DNA of 64,000 nucleotides from Serratia sarumanii (GTDB taxonomy: Bacteria > Pseudomonadota > Gammaproteobacteria > Enterobacterales > Enterobacteriaceae), in assembly GCF_029962605.1 (NCBI RefSeq), contig NZ_CP124750.1:4712001-4776000 (forward strand). Reading direction: 5' to 3'. The notes under the pieces were generated by a model. That model made no database searches. It was not told where the DNA came from and was given only the letters and a program-made list of their open reading frames with translations. The position numbers and the translations under genes are program-made. Within the stretch, counting starts at the first letter, position 1. Each line of letters begins with the position of its first letter. Of this stretch, positions 32,167-43,791 are shown one piece after another.

Positions 32167-33675
32167 GTGGAAACCAAAGACTTGATCGTTATCGGTGGCG
32201 GCATCAACGGTGCCGGCATCGCGGCGGATGCTGCCGGGCGCGGGCTGTCGGTACTGCTACTGGAAGCGCAAGACTTGGCCTGTGCTACGTCTTCCGCCAG
32301 TTCCAAACTGATCCACGGTGGCCTGCGCTACCTGGAACACTACGAATTCCGTTTGGTGAGCGAAGCGCTGGCCGAACGTGAAGTGCTGCTGAAGCTGGCG
32401 CCGCACATCGCGTTCCCAATGCGTTTCCGCCTGCCGCACCAGCCGCACCTGCGCCCGGCCTGGATGATCCGTATCGGCCTGTTCCTGTACGATCACCTGG
32501 GCAAACGCACCAGCCTGCCGGGCAGCAAGGGCTTGCGCTTTGGACCAGAGTCGGTGCTGAAGCCTGAATTGAAGCGCGGTTTCGAATATTCCGACTGCTG
32601 GGTCGACGATGCTCGCCTGGTGGTGCTGAACGCGCAGGAAGTGGAAAAACGCGGCGGCGAAGTGCGCACCCGCACCAAAGTGACCCGCGCATGGCGTGAA
32701 AACGGCATGTGGATGGTGGAAGCGGTCGATATCGACAGCGGCAAAACCTTCACCTGGCGCGCCAAAGGCCTGGTGAACGCCACCGGCCCGTGGGTGAAAA
32801 ACTTCTTCGACGACGGCCTGAAGCTGAAATCGCCTTACGGCATCCGCCTGATCAAAGGCAGCCACATCGTGGTGCCGCGCGTACACGATCAGCCGCAGTC
32901 TTACATTCTGCAGAACGAAGACCACCGCATCGTGTTCGTGATCCCGTGGAATGACGAGTTCTCCATCATCGGCACCACCGACGTGGAGTACAAAGGCGAT
33001 CCGAAGGACGTGAAGATCGACGAGAACGAAATCGCTTATCTGCTGAAAGTGTACAACGATCACTTCAAGAAGCAGCTGGGCCGCGACGACATCGTCTGGA
33101 CTTACTCCGGCGTGCGTCCGCTGTGCGACGACGAATCCGATTCGCCGCAGGCGATCACCCGCGATTACACGCTGGACGTGCACGACGAACAAGGCAAGGC
33201 GCCGCTGCTGTCGGTCTTCGGCGGCAAGCTGACCACCTACCGCAAGCTGGCCGAGCACGCGATGGAAAAACTGGCCCACTACTACCCAGGCTGCGGCCCG
33301 GCGTGGACCAAAAACGCCACGCTGCCGGGCGGTGACATCGGCGGCGATCGCGACGGCTACGCGGCCAAACTGCGCCGCGCCCACGGCTGGTTGCCGGAAG
33401 CGCTGGCGCGCCGCTATGCCCGCACCTACGGCAGCCAGAGCGAGCTGATCCTGGCCGGCGCCAACGGCCTCGCCGATCTGGGCGAAGATTTCGGCCACGG
33501 TCTGTATGAAGCCGAACTGCGCTACCTGACCGAGAAAGAGTGGGTCGTAGAGCTGGACGACGCCATCTGGCGCCGCACCAAGCTGGGCATGTGGCTGGAC
33601 GAAGCGCAGCAGGCGCGAGTGAAAGCCTGGCTGGCGGAACACGCGAAAACGAAAACGCTGTCTCTGGCTTCCTGA
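32167..33675 (+). CDS. glpD: Aerobic glycerol-3-phosphate dehydrogenase GlpD
   Basis: Peripheral inner-membrane flavoenzyme that oxidises glycerol 3-phosphate to dihydroxyacetone phosphate and passes electrons to quinone. The N-terminus has the FAD dinucleotide motif VIGGGINGAGIAADAAGRG, followed by the conserved ATSSASSKLIHGGLRYLEHYEF. IIGTTDVEYKGD, YSGVRPLCDD and FGGKLTTYRKLAEHAM are further family markers. The 502 residues equal the E. coli length. Start GTG-proximal ambiguity is absent: ATGGAAACC... wait-free ribosome site CTGGAGGAAG precedes the GTG at 32167. Confidence 0.97.
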   Translation: METKDLIVIGGGINGAGIAADAAGRGLSVLLLEAQDLACATSSASSKLIHGGLRYLEHYEFRLVSEALAEREVLLKLAPHIAFPMRFRLPHQPHLRPAWMIRIGLFLYDHLGKRTSLPGSKGLRFGPESVLKPELKRGFEYSDCWVDDARLVVLNAQEVEKRGGEVRTRTKVTRAWRENGMWMVEAVDIDSGKTFTWRAKGLVNATGPWVKNFFDDGLKLKSPYGIRLIKGSHIVVPRVHDQPQSYILQNEDHRIVFVIPWNDEFSIIGTTDVEYKGDPKDVKIDENEIAYLLKVYNDHFKKQLGRDDIVWTYSGVRPLCDDESDSPQAITRDYTLDVHDEQGKAPLLSVFGGKLTTYRKLAEHAMEKLAHYYPGCGPAWTKNATLPGGDIGGDRDGYAAKLRRAHGWLPEALARRYARTYGSQSELILAGANGLADLGEDFGHGLYEAELRYLTEKEWVVELDDAIWRRTKLGMWLDEAQQARVKAWLAEHAKTKTLSLAS

Positions 33676-33692
33676 GCCGCAGCGTAACGAAG

Positions 33693-33725
33693 AAAGGGCC
33701 GGTTATCCGGCCCTTTGCTTTTTTT
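33693..33725. terminator. Terminator between glpD and convergent glgP
   Basis: A perfect 10-base stem (33693-33702 with 33707-33716), 4-base loop and a GCTTTTTTT tail on the plus strand. It is strong for glpD and could stop glgP transcripts in the other direction only weakly. Confidence 0.85.
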
Positions 33726-33735
33726 ATCTCCCGCT

Positions 33736-36183
33736 TTACAGCTTCACCGGCTGAATGTGCCAGATTTCATCCGCATATTCCTGAATGGTGCGATCGGAGG
33801 AGAAGTAGCCCATGTTGGCGATATTCAGCACCGCGCGCCGCGTCCACTCGTCCTGATTGAGATACACCTCGTCCACCTTGTCCTGCGTGTCCACGTAGCT
33901 GCGGTAATCCGCCAGCAGCTGGTAGTGATCGCCCAGGTTGACCAGCGAGTCGAACAAATTGCCATAGCGTTTCGGCTCTTCCGGGCTGAACACGCCGGTG
34001 GCGATCTGCGTCAGCGCCTGATGCAGCTCCGGGTCTTGCTCATAGTACTGGCGCGGGTTGTAACCGTTGCGGCGCAGTTCCTCCACCTGTTCGGCGGTAT
34101 TGCCGAAGATAAAGATATTCTCCTCCCCCACGTGCTCGCGCATCTCGACGTTGGCGCCGTCCAGCGTACCGATGGTCAGCGCGCCGTTCAGCGCGAACTT
34201 CATGTTGCTGGTGCCCGAGGCCTCGGTGCCCGCCAGCGAGATCTGTTCCGACAGATCCGCCGCCGGGATAATGATCTGCGCCAGGCTGACGCCGTAGTTC
34301 GGAATGAACACCACCTTCAGTTGGGTATGCACGCGCGGATCGTTGTTGATCACTTTGGCCACGTCGTTGATCAAGCGGATGATCTGCTTGGCGGCATAGT
34401 AGGCCGAGGCCGCCTTGCCGGCGAAGATCACCACCCGCGGCACGCGCTCGATCTCCGGATCGTCCAGCAGACGGTTATACAGCGTGATGACGTGCAACAC
34501 GTTGAGCAGCTGCCGTTTGTACTCGTGGATGCGCTTGATCTGCACGTCGAACAGCGCATCCGGGTTGACCACCACGTTGAGCGTTTTGGCGATGTACAGC
34601 GCCAGCCGCTCCTTGTTCTGCCGCTTGGCGCGCTGCACCGCCTGCAGGAAACTCGGGTAATCGACGTTGGCTTTGATCTCGCTCAGCTGGCTGAGATCGG
34701 TGCGCCAGGTTTGGCCGATGCAGTCGTCCAACACCGCCGCCAGCGGCGGGTTGGCCAGCGCCAGCCAACGGCGCGGCGTCACCCCGTTGGTTTTGTTGCA
34801 GAAACGATTGGGGAACAGCCGGGCGAAGTCGGCGAACAGCGACTGCACCATCAGCTCGGAATGCAGGGCGGAAACGCCGTTGACCTTGTGGCTGGCCACC
34901 ACCGCCAGCCACGCCATGCGCACCCGGCGGCCGTTGGTTTCGTCGATGATCGAGACCCGCGCCAGCAGGTCGTTGTCGCCCGGCGCCACTTCCTGCACCA
35001 TCTTGAGGAAGTGATCGTTGATTTCGAAAATCAGCTGCAGGTGGCGCGGCAAGATGCGGCCAATCATGTCCAGCGGCCAGGTTTCCAGCGCCTCGCTCAT
35101 CAGCGTGTGGTTGGTGTAAGAAAACACCTGCTCCACCACTTCCCAGGCGTCGAGCCACTTGAATTTGTGCTCGTCGATCAGCCGGTGCATCAGCTCGGGA
35201 ATCGACAAGACCGGGTGAGTGTCGTTGAGGTGAATGGCGATCTTGTCCGCCAGGTTGTCGAAGGTTTTGTGCATCAGCCAATGGCGGTTGAGGATGTCCT
35301 GCACCGTCGCCGACACCAGGAAATACTCCTGCCGCAGCCGCAGCTCGCGCCCGGAGGAGGTCGAGTCGTCCGGATACAGCACGCGCGACACGTTCTCCGA
35401 GTGGTTTTTATCCTCCACCGCGGCGAAATAATCGCCCTGGTTGAACTTGCCGAGGTTGATCTCGTTACTGGCCTGTGCGCCCCACAGCCGCAGGGTGTTG
35501 GTGGCGTCGGTGTCGAAACCGGGGATCACCTGATCGTAGGCGATGGCCACGACCTCTTCGGTCTCCAGCCAACGCGCCTTGGCGCCCTCCTGCTGCACGC
35601 GGCCGCCGAAGCGCACCTTGTAGCGGGTGTTGTGGCGCGGAAACTCCCACGGATTGCCGTACTCCAGCCAGTAGTCCGGCGACTCCATCTGTTGACCGTT
35701 GACGATGTTCTGCTTGAACATGCCGTACTCGTAGCGAATGCCGTAGCCGCGCCCCGGCAGCGCCAGCGTCGCCAGCGAATCGAGGAAGCAGGCCGCCAGG
35801 CGGCCCAGACCGCCGTTGCCGAGGCCAGGGTCGTTCTCTTCTTCCAGCAGTTCACCCAGGCTCAACCCCATTTCGTTCAGCGCGTTGTCGATATCCTGAT
35901 AGATGCCCATCGACAGCAGCGCGTTCGACAGGGTGCGGCCGATCAGAAACTCCATCGACAGGTAATAGACCTGCCGCACGTCTTGAGACAGCTGGGCGCG
36001 GTTGGAACGCAGCCAGCGTTCAACCATGCGATCGCGCACCGCGAACAGCACGGCGTTCAGCCAGTCGTGCCGGTTGGCGATGGCCGGATCCTTGCCGACG
36101 ATAAACATCAGCTTATAGGCGATGGAGTGTTTCAGCGCTTCCACACTGACCGTAGGTGAGGTGTAACTAAACGGTGAAGTCAT
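33736..36183 (-). CDS. glgP: Glycogen phosphorylase GlgP
   Basis: Releases glucose 1-phosphate from glycogen. At 815 residues it equals E. coli GlgP. Core motifs: [37 protein letters not shown] active-site region, [36 protein letters not shown], and the pyridoxal-phosphate lysine in [16 protein letters not shown]. It is the last gene of glgBXCAP, 141 bases after glgA. It is the second alpha-glucan phosphorylase in the window; MalP at 17394-19799 is the paralogue for soluble dextrins. Confidence 0.97.
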   Translation of the reverse strand: MTSPFSYTSPTVSVEALKHSIAYKLMFIVGKDPAIANRHDWLNAVLFAVRDRMVERWLRSNRAQLSQDVRQVYYLSMEFLIGRTLSNALLSMGIYQDIDNALNEMGLSLGELLEEENDPGLGNGGLGRLAACFLDSLATLALPGRGYGIRYEYGMFKQNIVNGQQMESPDYWLEYGNPWEFPRHNTRYKVRFGGRVQQEGAKARWLETEEVVAIAYDQVIPGFDTDATNTLRLWGAQASNEINLGKFNQGDYFAAVEDKNHSENVSRVLYPDDSTSSGRELRLRQEYFLVSATVQDILNRHWLMHKTFDNLADKIAIHLNDTHPVLSIPELMHRLIDEHKFKWLDAWEVVEQVFSYTNHTLMSEALETWPLDMIGRILPRHLQLIFEINDHFLKMVQEVAPGDNDLLARVSIIDETNGRRVRMAWLAVVASHKVNGVSALHSELMVQSLFADFARLFPNRFCNKTNGVTPRRWLALANPPLAAVLDDCIGQTWRTDLSQLSEIKANVDYPSFLQAVQRAKRQNKERLALYIAKTLNVVVNPDALFDVQIKRIHEYKRQLLNVLHVITLYNRLLDDPEIERVPRVVIFAGKAASAYYAAKQIIRLINDVAKVINNDPRVHTQLKVVFIPNYGVSLAQIIIPAADLSEQISLAGTEASGTSNMKFALNGALTIGTLDGANVEMREHVGEENIFIFGNTAEQVEELRRNGYNPRQYYEQDPELHQALTQIATGVFSPEEPKRYGNLFDSLVNLGDHYQLLADYRSYVDTQDKVDEVYLNQDEWTRRAVLNIANMGYFSSDRTIQEYADEIWHIQPVKL

Positions 36184-36324
36184 GGCTTTTTAATCCCTTG
36201 TAGGGAGCCCAGCCATTCGCCGCGGAATAGCGAGCCCCGCTGAACATGGACGCGACACGCCGCGCCCCGACAATCAACCCAAACGGCTGCCCGCCGCGCG
36301 TCAACCCGAGACGCGAAACGCGGG

Positions 36325-37755
36325 CTACAAACGTTGATAAAGCGATAAATACTCTTTCGCCGCCACCGGCCAGCCGAAGTCCACGCTCATGGCGTGGCGC
36401 TGAACGTGGCGCCAGTGTTTCGGCCGGCTCCACAGCACCATGGCGCGGCGGATGGCGTTGCCCAGCGCGACGGCGTCGCAATCGTCGAACACGAAGCCGC
36501 TGGCGGTGCCGTCGGCCAGGTTCTCCAGCGCGCAGTCCACCACCGTGTCCGCCAGCCCGCCGGTGCGGCGCACCAGCGGCAGCGTGCCGTATTTAAGGCC
36601 GTAGAGCTGCGTCAGGCCGCAGGGCTCGAAGCGGCTCGGCACCAGAATCACGTCGGCGCCGCCGATGATGCGGTGGGAGAAGGATTCGTGATAGCCGATC
36701 TGCACCCCTACCTGCTCGGGATAATCGGCAGCTGCGGCCAGAAACGCCTGTTGCAGCACCGCATCGCCGGCGCCCAGCAGCGCCAGCTGCCCGCCCTGCG
36801 CCAGCAGTTCAGGCAGTGCCTGCAGCACCAGATCCAGGCCTTTTTGGCTGGTCAATCGGCTCACCACCGCGAACACCGGCAGCGATTCATCCACCTTCAG
36901 CCCCATGGCCTTTTGCAGATGCAGCTTGTTTTTGACCTTGCTTTTCAGATCGTCAGCGTCGTAGCGGGCGCTCAGCCGCGGGTCGCGGGCCGGATCCCAA
37001 ATGTTGTCGTCCACCCCGTTGAGGATGCCGCTCAGCCTGCCCTGCCGCTGCCGCTCCTGCAGCAGCCCCTCCATGCCGTAGCCGAACTCCGGCCGGGTGA
37101 TCTCGCGCGCATAGGTCGGGCTGACGGCGGTCACGTGGTCGGCATAAAACAGCCCGGCCTTGAGGAACGACATCTGGCCGTAGAACTCCAGGCCATAAAC
37201 ATCGTAAAACGACGCAGGCAGCCACAGCTCGGTCACGTGATGGGCAGAGAACAGCCCTTGATAGGCCAGGTTGTGCACCGTAAACACCGAGCGCGCCGGG
37301 TGGCCGTTGGCGGCCAGATAGGCGCAGCTCAGGCCGGCGTGCCAGTCGTGGGCATGCACCAGTTGCGGCCGCCAGTAGCGATCCAGCCCCTTGGCCAGCT
37401 CGCAGGCCATCCAGCCCAGCAGCGCAAAGCGGCGGTGGTTGTCGGGATAGGCGTACATGGACTGATCGTGGTACGGGCTGCCCGGCCGGTCATACAGCCA
37501 GGGCGCATCGATGAGATAGATGCCCACGCCATGGTAGGTGCCGTAACGCAGGCCGACCCGGCCGGCGAACGAGTCGATTTCCGCCACCAGCGAGGTGTCG
37601 GGGATGCCGTTGCGTACGTCAGGGAAAGCGGGCAATAGCACCCGAACATCGGCGCCTTCGGCGATTTGCGCCGCCGGCAGCGCGCCAACCACGTCTGCGA
37701 GTCCGCCCGTTTTCAGCAGGGGGAACATTTCAGAACATACGTGTAAGACCTGCAT
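36325..37755 (-). CDS. glgA: Glycogen synthase GlgA
   Basis: GT5 glucosyltransferase that adds ADP-glucose units to the glycogen chain. The 476-residue protein has the ADP-glucose binding [13 protein letters not shown] near the N-terminus, [39 protein letters not shown], and the catalytic [34 protein letters not shown] region. The start [14 protein letters not shown] is used; an ATG two codons upstream is also in frame. It lies 135 bases after glgC and before glgP. Confidence 0.97.
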   Translation of the reverse strand: MQVLHVCSEMFPLLKTGGLADVVGALPAAQIAEGADVRVLLPAFPDVRNGIPDTSLVAEIDSFAGRVGLRYGTYHGVGIYLIDAPWLYDRPGSPYHDQSMYAYPDNHRRFALLGWMACELAKGLDRYWRPQLVHAHDWHAGLSCAYLAANGHPARSVFTVHNLAYQGLFSAHHVTELWLPASFYDVYGLEFYGQMSFLKAGLFYADHVTAVSPTYAREITRPEFGYGMEGLLQERQRQGRLSGILNGVDDNIWDPARDPRLSARYDADDLKSKVKNKLHLQKAMGLKVDESLPVFAVVSRLTSQKGLDLVLQALPELLAQGGQLALLGAGDAVLQQAFLAAAADYPEQVGVQIGYHESFSHRIIGGADVILVPSRFEPCGLTQLYGLKYGTLPLVRRTGGLADTVVDCALENLADGTASGFVFDDCDAVALGNAIRRAMVLWSRPKHWRHVQRHAMSVDFGWPVAAKEYLSLYQRL

Positions 37756-37856
37756 TATCACTCCTGAAAGTCGGCCGAAGGCCTCTGGATAAGAAATAAA
37801 GCAGGCTTGCCGCTGTTATGCGTGCCGCGTTGCGCAAGCCATCGAACCGTTCATCA

Positions 37857-37881
37857 GGCGGCAGGCTATCGTTCTGCCGCC
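37857..37881 (-). other. Inverted repeat in the glgC-glgA gap
   Basis: Eight-base arms GGCAG-type (37857-37864 and 37874-37881) with a 9-base loop lie just past the glgC stop. No T-run follows, so it is more likely an mRNA-stabilising or processing hairpin within the operon than a terminator. Confidence 0.4.
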
Positions 37882-37890
37882 CACGTTAAC

Positions 37891-39168
37891 TCACAATTTT
37901 GACAACATTTCGCGCGTCACCAGCACGATGCCGCCTTCCGAGCGATAAAAACGCTTGCTGTCCTCATCGGCGTTTTCCCCGATCACCATGCCTTCCGGAA
38001 TGTGGCAGGCGCGGTCGATGATGCAGCGCCGCAGGCGGCAGGAACGGCCGACGTTCACGTCCGGCAACAATACGGTAGAGTCGATGGTGCAGAACGAGTT
38101 CACTCGCACGCGCGGGAACAGCACCGAATGCACCACCACCGAGCCCGAGACGATACAGCCGCCGGACACCAGCGAGTTCATGGTCATGCCGTGGCTGCCG
38201 GAGCGATCTTGCACGAACTTGGCCGGCGGCAGCGGCTCCATGTGGGTGCGGATCGGCCAGGCGCGGTCGTACATGTCCAGCTCCGGCGTCACCGACGCCA
38301 GATCGAGGTTGGCGCGCCAGTAGGCGTCCAGCGTGCCCACATCGCGCCAGTACGGCGGCAGATCGGGGTTGGAGGTCACGCAGGACAAGGTAAACGGATG
38401 CGCCCACGCCGCCTGCTGCGCGGTGATTTTCGGGATCAGATCCTTGCCGAAATCGTGGCTGGAGCCGGGGGTCGACATATCCTCTTCCAGCAGCTGAAAC
38501 AGGTAGGCGGCATTAAAAATATAGATGCCCATGCTGGCCAGCGACATATCCGGGTTGCCCGGCATCGCCGGCGGATCGGCGGGCTTTTCCAGGAACTCGA
38601 TGATGCGGTCGCTTTCATCCACCTTCATCACGCCGAATTCGCCGGCTTCGCTGCGCGGCACCGGCAGGCAGGCCACGGTGCACTGGGCGCCCTTCTCGAC
38701 GTGGTCTATCAGCATGCGCGAGTAATCCATCTTGTAGATATGGTCGCCCGCCAGGATCACCACGTATTCGGCCTCATAGCGGCGGATGATGTCCAGGTTC
38801 TGATACACCGCGTCGGCGGTGCCTTTGTACCAATGCTCGGTGCTGAGGCGCTGCTGGGCCGGCAGCAGATCGACGAACTCGTTCATTTCCTCGTTGAGAA
38901 ACGACCAGCCGCGCTGAATGTGCTGCACCAGCGTGTGCGACTGGTATTGGGTGATCACGCCGATGCGGCGAATGCCGGAGTTCAGGCAGTTCGACAGGGC
39001 GAAATCGATGATGCGGAACTTGCCGCCAAAGTGGACGGCGGGCTTGGCGCGGGTGGAGGTCAAATCTTTCAGGCGCGAGCCGCGGCCGCCGGCCAGGATC
39101 AGCGCTACGGATTTAATCGGCAGCTGGCGCGCCAACATCAGGGGGTCTTTATTTTCAAACCTAACCAT
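37891..39168 (-). CDS. glgC: Glucose-1-phosphate adenylyltransferase GlgC
   Basis: Makes ADP-glucose from ATP and glucose 1-phosphate, the committed step of glycogen synthesis. The 425-residue protein has the nucleotidyltransferase start [18 protein letters not shown], the substrate loops [21 protein letters not shown] and [10 protein letters not shown], and a left-handed beta-helix C-terminus ([18 protein letters not shown]). E. coli GlgC is 431 residues and controlled by fructose 1,6-bisphosphate and AMP; the N-terminal allosteric Lys region ([12 protein letters not shown]) is conserved. It lies 15 bases after glgX. Confidence 0.97.
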   Translation of the reverse strand: MVRFENKDPLMLARQLPIKSVALILAGGRGSRLKDLTSTRAKPAVHFGGKFRIIDFALSNCLNSGIRRIGVITQYQSHTLVQHIQRGWSFLNEEMNEFVDLLPAQQRLSTEHWYKGTADAVYQNLDIIRRYEAEYVVILAGDHIYKMDYSRMLIDHVEKGAQCTVACLPVPRSEAGEFGVMKVDESDRIIEFLEKPADPPAMPGNPDMSLASMGIYIFNAAYLFQLLEEDMSTPGSSHDFGKDLIPKITAQQAAWAHPFTLSCVTSNPDLPPYWRDVGTLDAYWRANLDLASVTPELDMYDRAWPIRTHMEPLPPAKFVQDRSGSHGMTMNSLVSGGCIVSGSVVVHSVLFPRVRVNSFCTIDSTVLLPDVNVGRSCRLRRCIIDRACHIPEGMVIGENADEDSKRFYRSEGGIVLVTREMLSKL

Positions 39169-39183
39169 AGCGGACTCCTTTTA

Positions 39184-41166
39184 TTATTTCCGTACCAGAA
39201 CGCAAAGCGAGCGCGCGGCCTGGTGCCAGGCGGGTAACACCGCCCGTGAGTCTTCCTGAGTGAACGGGGCGACAACCTGCCAATCGCCTTCCGGCAACCT
39301 CATCTCCACCGTTTGCGGCGTGGCGTTGACCAGCAGCAGCCAGCGCTGCGACAGCAGGATCTGCATGAGCAGATCGCCTTGCTCCCACTGCTGCGCGTCG
39401 AGCGGCTGCCCTTGCGCGTTCAGCCACTGCACGCTGCCGTCGTCCTGCTGCCACCAGCGGTCCTGTTGCAACGCGGGGATCTGGCGGCGCAGCGCGATCA
39501 GCGCCGCGACGTAATCGGTCAACGCGTCATCCGCCGTGGCCCAATCGAGCCAGGTGATGGCGTTGTCCTGACAATAGGCGTTGTTGTTCCCCTGCTGGCT
39601 ATGTCCCTGTTCATCGCCGGCCAGCAGCATCGGCGTTCCCTGGGACAGCAACAGCGTGGCGAGCATCGCCCGCTGGCTGGCCCTACGGCGTTGCACAATG
39701 GCGTTGTCGGCGACCAGGCCTTCCACGCCGTGGTTGTTGCTGAAATTGCGATCGCTGCCGTCACGGTTGCCTTCGCCGTTCGGCTGGTTGTGTTTCTCGT
39801 TGAAGCTGACCACGTCCTGCAGGGTAAAACCGTCATGGGCGGTCAGCATGTTGACGGTGGCGTAAGGCGCCCGCCCGCGCTGGTTGTACAGATCGCTGGA
39901 GGCGGCGAAACGCCGGGCGAACTGGCCGAGCGACACGCCGCTCTGCAGCCAGAAACGGCGCATGTCGTCGCGATAATGGTCGTTCCATTCGGCGAAGCGG
40001 CCGGGGAACGCCCCCACCTGATAGCCGCCGGGGCCAACGTCCCAGGGTTCGGCGATCAGCTTGCAGCGCGACAGCACATCGTCCGCCAGCATCGCCTGGA
40101 ACAGCGGCGCATCGCGATCGAACCCCGGCGTGCGGCCGAGCACGCTGCCCAGATCGAAGCGGAAACCGTCGACGTGGCACTCCCGTACCCAAAAACGCAG
40201 GCAATCCATCACCCAAGCCACGCCCTGCGGCTGATCCAATCGCAGGGTGTTGCCGCAGCCGGTGTCGTTGACGTAGTCCCCTTCCGGCGTCAGCCAGTAG
40301 TAGCTCTGGTTATCGATGCCGCTCAGCGACAGCATCGGCCCGTCCCTGTCCAGCTCGGCGCTGTGGTTGAACACCACGTCGAGGATCACCTCAATGCCGG
40401 CTTGGTGCAGCGCCTTGACCGCATCGCGAAATTCGTTCAGCGGCGTGCCGTCGGTGCTCAGGCTGGCGTAGCGGTTGTCCGGCGCATAGGGCGCCAGCAC
40501 GTTATAGCCCCAGTAGTTGATCAGCCCCAGCCGCTGCAGCCGCGGTTCGGAGGTATGTTGCTGCACCGGCAGCAGTTCCAGCGCGGTGATGCCGAGGCGT
40601 TTGAAGTGGGCGATCATCACCGGGTGCCCCAGCGCGGCGAAACTGCCGCGCAGCGCCGGCGGGATCTTCGGGTGCAGCAGCGTCAGGCCGCGCACGTGCG
40701 CTTCGTAAATCACCGTCTGCCCCCAGGGCGTGGCGGGCGGGCGATCGTCCTGCCAGTCGTACTGTTCGTCCACCACCACGCATTTCGGCATCAGCTCGGC
40801 GCTGTCGTGCGGATCAGGCTGTTCGTAACCGCCGTGCAGGTGCGGGTGATCCGCCACCGGCCCCTCCACCGCGCGCGCGGCCGGATCGAGCGCCAGCTTG
40901 TTGGGGTTGAAACGCTGCCCGTTCGCCGGGTCGAACGGGCCGTAGACCCGGTAACCGTAACGTTGCCCCGGCCTGCCGCCCGGCAAATAGCCATGCCAGA
41001 TATCGCCGCTGCGCGCCGGCAGCGGCAGGCGCACTTCGCGTTGCTGGCCGTCGAACAGGCACAGCTCCACCCGCTCGGCGTGCGCCGAGTACAGGGTAAA
41101 GTTGATGCCTTCGCCGTCGTAATGCGCGCCCAGCGGCGCGGCGAGGCCGGCCGTCAGCTCCGTCAT
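39184..41166 (-). CDS. glgX: Glycogen debranching enzyme GlgX
   Basis: GH13 isoamylase-type enzyme that removes short limit-dextrin branches left by GlgP. 660 residues: an N-terminal CBM48 ([27 protein letters not shown]), then the catalytic barrel with [19 protein letters not shown], the nucleophile Asp in [14 protein letters not shown], the acid/base Glu in [15 protein letters not shown] and [16 protein letters not shown]. Its start overlaps the glgB stop by 4 bases (41163-41166), so it is translationally coupled. Confidence 0.97.
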   Translation of the reverse strand: MTELTAGLAAPLGAHYDGEGINFTLYSAHAERVELCLFDGQQREVRLPLPARSGDIWHGYLPGGRPGQRYGYRVYGPFDPANGQRFNPNKLALDPAARAVEGPVADHPHLHGGYEQPDPHDSAELMPKCVVVDEQYDWQDDRPPATPWGQTVIYEAHVRGLTLLHPKIPPALRGSFAALGHPVMIAHFKRLGITALELLPVQQHTSEPRLQRLGLINYWGYNVLAPYAPDNRYASLSTDGTPLNEFRDAVKALHQAGIEVILDVVFNHSAELDRDGPMLSLSGIDNQSYYWLTPEGDYVNDTGCGNTLRLDQPQGVAWVMDCLRFWVRECHVDGFRFDLGSVLGRTPGFDRDAPLFQAMLADDVLSRCKLIAEPWDVGPGGYQVGAFPGRFAEWNDHYRDDMRRFWLQSGVSLGQFARRFAASSDLYNQRGRAPYATVNMLTAHDGFTLQDVVSFNEKHNQPNGEGNRDGSDRNFSNNHGVEGLVADNAIVQRRRASQRAMLATLLLSQGTPMLLAGDEQGHSQQGNNNAYCQDNAITWLDWATADDALTDYVAALIALRRQIPALQQDRWWQQDDGSVQWLNAQGQPLDAQQWEQGDLLMQILLSQRWLLLVNATPQTVEMRLPEGDWQVVAPFTQEDSRAVLPAWHQAARSLCVLVRK

Positions 41167-43349
41167 GGCGCCTCCCGCAGCAGATAAATGGTCGCCAGCG
41201 GCGGCAGCGTCACGCAGATGGAAAAGTCGCGGCCGTGGCTGCCGACCGCTTCGGAAGAGACCCGCCCCTGATTGCCGGCGTTGCTGCCGTGATAGTGGTG
41301 CGAATCGGTATTGAGGATCTCGCGATAGTCGCCGGCGCGTGAGAGGCCGATGAGGTAGCGGTAGCGCGGCACCGGGGTAAAGTTGCTGATGGCGATCAGC
41401 TCATTGCCCTGCGAATCGTAGCGCGCGAACGCGAACACCGAGTTGTCGTGATCGTCGACCACCAGCCACTCGAAGCCGTCCGGGCGGTAGTCGCGCTCAT
41501 ACAGCGGCGCCTGCTGCCGGTAGCAGTGGTTCAGATCGCGTACCAGCCGCTGCACGCCGTTGTGCCAGTTATCCAGCCCCTCCAGCAAATGCCAATCGAG
41601 GCTGGTATCGAAATTCCACTCGCGCCCCTGCGCGAACTCGCAGCCCATAAACAGCAGCTTTTTGCCCGGATGCGCCCACATAAACCCATAGTAGGCGCGC
41701 AGGTTGGCGAACTTTTGCCAGGCGTCGCCCGGCATGCGGTCGAGGATCGATTTTTTGCCGTGCACCACTTCATCGTGCGAGATAGGCAACACGAAGTTCT
41801 CGGTATAGGCATACAGCATCCCGAAGGTCATCTGGTTGTGGTGATACTTGCGGTGCACCGGATCGCACTTCATGTAATTGAGCGTGTCGTGCATCCAGCC
41901 GAGGTTCCACTTGTAGTGGAATCCCAGGCCGTTGGCGTCCGGCGGCAGGGTGACGCCGGGATAGTCGGTGGACTCCTCCGCCAATGTCACCGCGCCCGGC
42001 TGCGCCTGGCCGATAGTCTGGTTGGTATAACGCAGGAAGGCGATCGCCTCCAGGTTCTCGTTGCCGCCGTAGTAATTCGGCACCCACTCGCCGTCGGCGC
42101 GGCTGTAGTCGCGATAGATCATCGACGCCACCGCATCGACCCGCAGCGCATCGATACCGAAACGCTCCAGCCAATACAGCGCGTTGCCCGCCAGGTAGTT
42201 GCGCACCTCGTGGCGGCCGTAGTTGTAGATCAGCGTATTCCAGTCCTGGTGGTAGCCTTCGCGCGGATCGGCGTATTCATACAGCGCGGTGCCGTCAAAA
42301 TTCGCCAGGCCGTAGGCGTCGCTCGGGAAATGCCCCGGCACCCAGTCGAGGATCACGTTGATGCCCGCCTCATGCGCCGCCGCCACGAACGCCCGGAAAT
42401 CGGCCGGCGTGCCGAAGCGCCGGGTCGGCGCATACAGCCCCAGCGGCTGGTAGCCCCAGCTGCCGTCGAACGGGTGCTCGTTGATCGGCAGCAGCTCGAT
42501 ATGGGTGAATCCCATGTCCTTCACATAGTCGATAAGCTGCACCGCCAGCTCGCCGTAGCTGAGCCAGAAATGGTTGTCGGTGTGGCGGCGCCATGAGCCG
42601 AGATGCACCTCGTAGATGGCGATCGGCTGGTCAAAATCGTTGGCGCGGCGGCGCGCCTGCGTCGACGGCACCACCTCCGGCAGCGGCGCCACCAGCGAGG
42701 CGGTGTCCGGGCGCATCTGCGCCTCGAAGGCGTAAGGATCGGCTTTCAGCTGGGTATTGCCGTAGCAATCGACGATTTCATATTTGTACAGCTGACCGGC
42801 CCGCACGCCGGGCAGGAACAGCTCCCAGATGCCGTTTTCACGCCGCAGACGCATCGGATGGCGGCGGCCGTCCCAGAAGTTGAACTCCCCCACCACCGAG
42901 ACGCGCTGGGCGTTGGGCGCCCAAACGGCAAAGCTGACGCCGTCGACGTCATCCAAAGTGGCGAGGTGAGATCCCAGGCGTTCATAGGGGCGCAGGTGCG
43001 TGCCCTCGGCCAATAGCCAGCTGTCGATGTCCTGCAGCAGCGGGCCGAACCGATAGGGATCGTCGATGGTCTGTTGATGATCGCGCCAGCTGACCTGCAG
43101 CTGATAGCGGAAAGGATTTTTGCGCCGCGGCACCACGGCGCTGAAGAAGCCGCGCGGATCGTCGCAGTTCAACTGCACCAGCCGCCGGCCGGTTTGCTGT
43201 TCCACCAGCCAGACTGCGCCAGCGTCCGGCAGCAGCGCGCGCACCTGCAGACCGTTATCGGTCGCATGCATGCCAAGCAGAGCAAAGGGGTCGGCGTAAT
43301 GGCCGGAGATGATCTGATCAATCACGTCACGATCGGGAAGTACAGGCAT
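41163..43349 (-). CDS. glgB: 1,4-alpha-glucan branching enzyme GlgB
   Basis: Introduces alpha-1,6 branches into glycogen. With the start [13 protein letters not shown] it is 728 residues, the E. coli length; an ATG 26 codons upstream begins a non-conserved extension. N-terminal CBM48 regions (about 20-220), then the GH13 barrel with [19 protein letters not shown], the nucleophile Asp in [17 protein letters not shown], the Glu in [12 protein letters not shown] and the histidine-containing [13 protein letters not shown]. It is the first gene of glgBXCAP. Confidence 0.97.
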   Translation of the reverse strand: MPVLPDRDVIDQIISGHYADPFALLGMHATDNGLQVRALLPDAGAVWLVEQQTGRRLVQLNCDDPRGFFSAVVPRRKNPFRYQLQVSWRDHQQTIDDPYRFGPLLQDIDSWLLAEGTHLRPYERLGSHLATLDDVDGVSFAVWAPNAQRVSVVGEFNFWDGRRHPMRLRRENGIWELFLPGVRAGQLYKYEIVDCYGNTQLKADPYAFEAQMRPDTASLVAPLPEVVPSTQARRRANDFDQPIAIYEVHLGSWRRHTDNHFWLSYGELAVQLIDYVKDMGFTHIELLPINEHPFDGSWGYQPLGLYAPTRRFGTPADFRAFVAAAHEAGINVILDWVPGHFPSDAYGLANFDGTALYEYADPREGYHQDWNTLIYNYGRHEVRNYLAGNALYWLERFGIDALRVDAVASMIYRDYSRADGEWVPNYYGGNENLEAIAFLRYTNQTIGQAQPGAVTLAEESTDYPGVTLPPDANGLGFHYKWNLGWMHDTLNYMKCDPVHRKYHHNQMTFGMLYAYTENFVLPISHDEVVHGKKSILDRMPGDAWQKFANLRAYYGFMWAHPGKKLLFMGCEFAQGREWNFDTSLDWHLLEGLDNWHNGVQRLVRDLNHCYRQQAPLYERDYRPDGFEWLVVDDHDNSVFAFARYDSQGNELIAISNFTPVPRYRYLIGLSRAGDYREILNTDSHHYHGSNAGNQGRVSSEAVGSHGRDFSICVTLPPLATIYLLREAP

Positions 43350-43791
43350 AGTCTTCTTCCTTAGATTAACAGCATGATCTAAGCACGGCTTGTTGGTTAT
43401 TCCTTGGCCGTTTTGGTCATCATGCAATGCATTCGGTATCCAAAGCGTGATTGCGGTCGGTTATTGACCAATCTTTACTCTGCCGACCTGAATTTCGCTC
43501 TTTATGCTTATTTTTAGAAATATTTCAGTCATGGTGAAAAATTGTTCGCCCATGCGTTAAGCATAGCCAATGTCTGTTAAAAACTGCTCAGCATTGCTCA
43601 GGAAAATTCTTCATTAAGAAAACTGCCAGCCTGGCGGCGCCGGCATGCGGCGGCCGACGAGGAGATATGCGGGGTACAGCTCATTGAAGCAGGGCTTGCG
43701 ATGACGTTGCCCGACGCGGACGCGGCGAACAAAAAAGTGGAAAATAAGGCTTTAGGGGGCTGAAAGTAGCCAGCCCCCAGGAAGTGCGGGT
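43350..43791. other. glgB upstream gap and asd 3' region
   Basis: No gene was recognised in these 442 bases. An 8-base GGGGGCTG/CAGCCCCC stem-loop at 43755-43778 lies just beyond the asd stop and is a plausible asd terminator on the minus strand. The remainder should hold the glgB promoter; I could not assign boxes with confidence. Confidence 0.6.

Noticed and set aside
33715..36159. 814-residue open frame antisense to glgP
   Set aside because: Same shadow pattern; the opposite strand is a full glycogen phosphorylase with cofactor motif.
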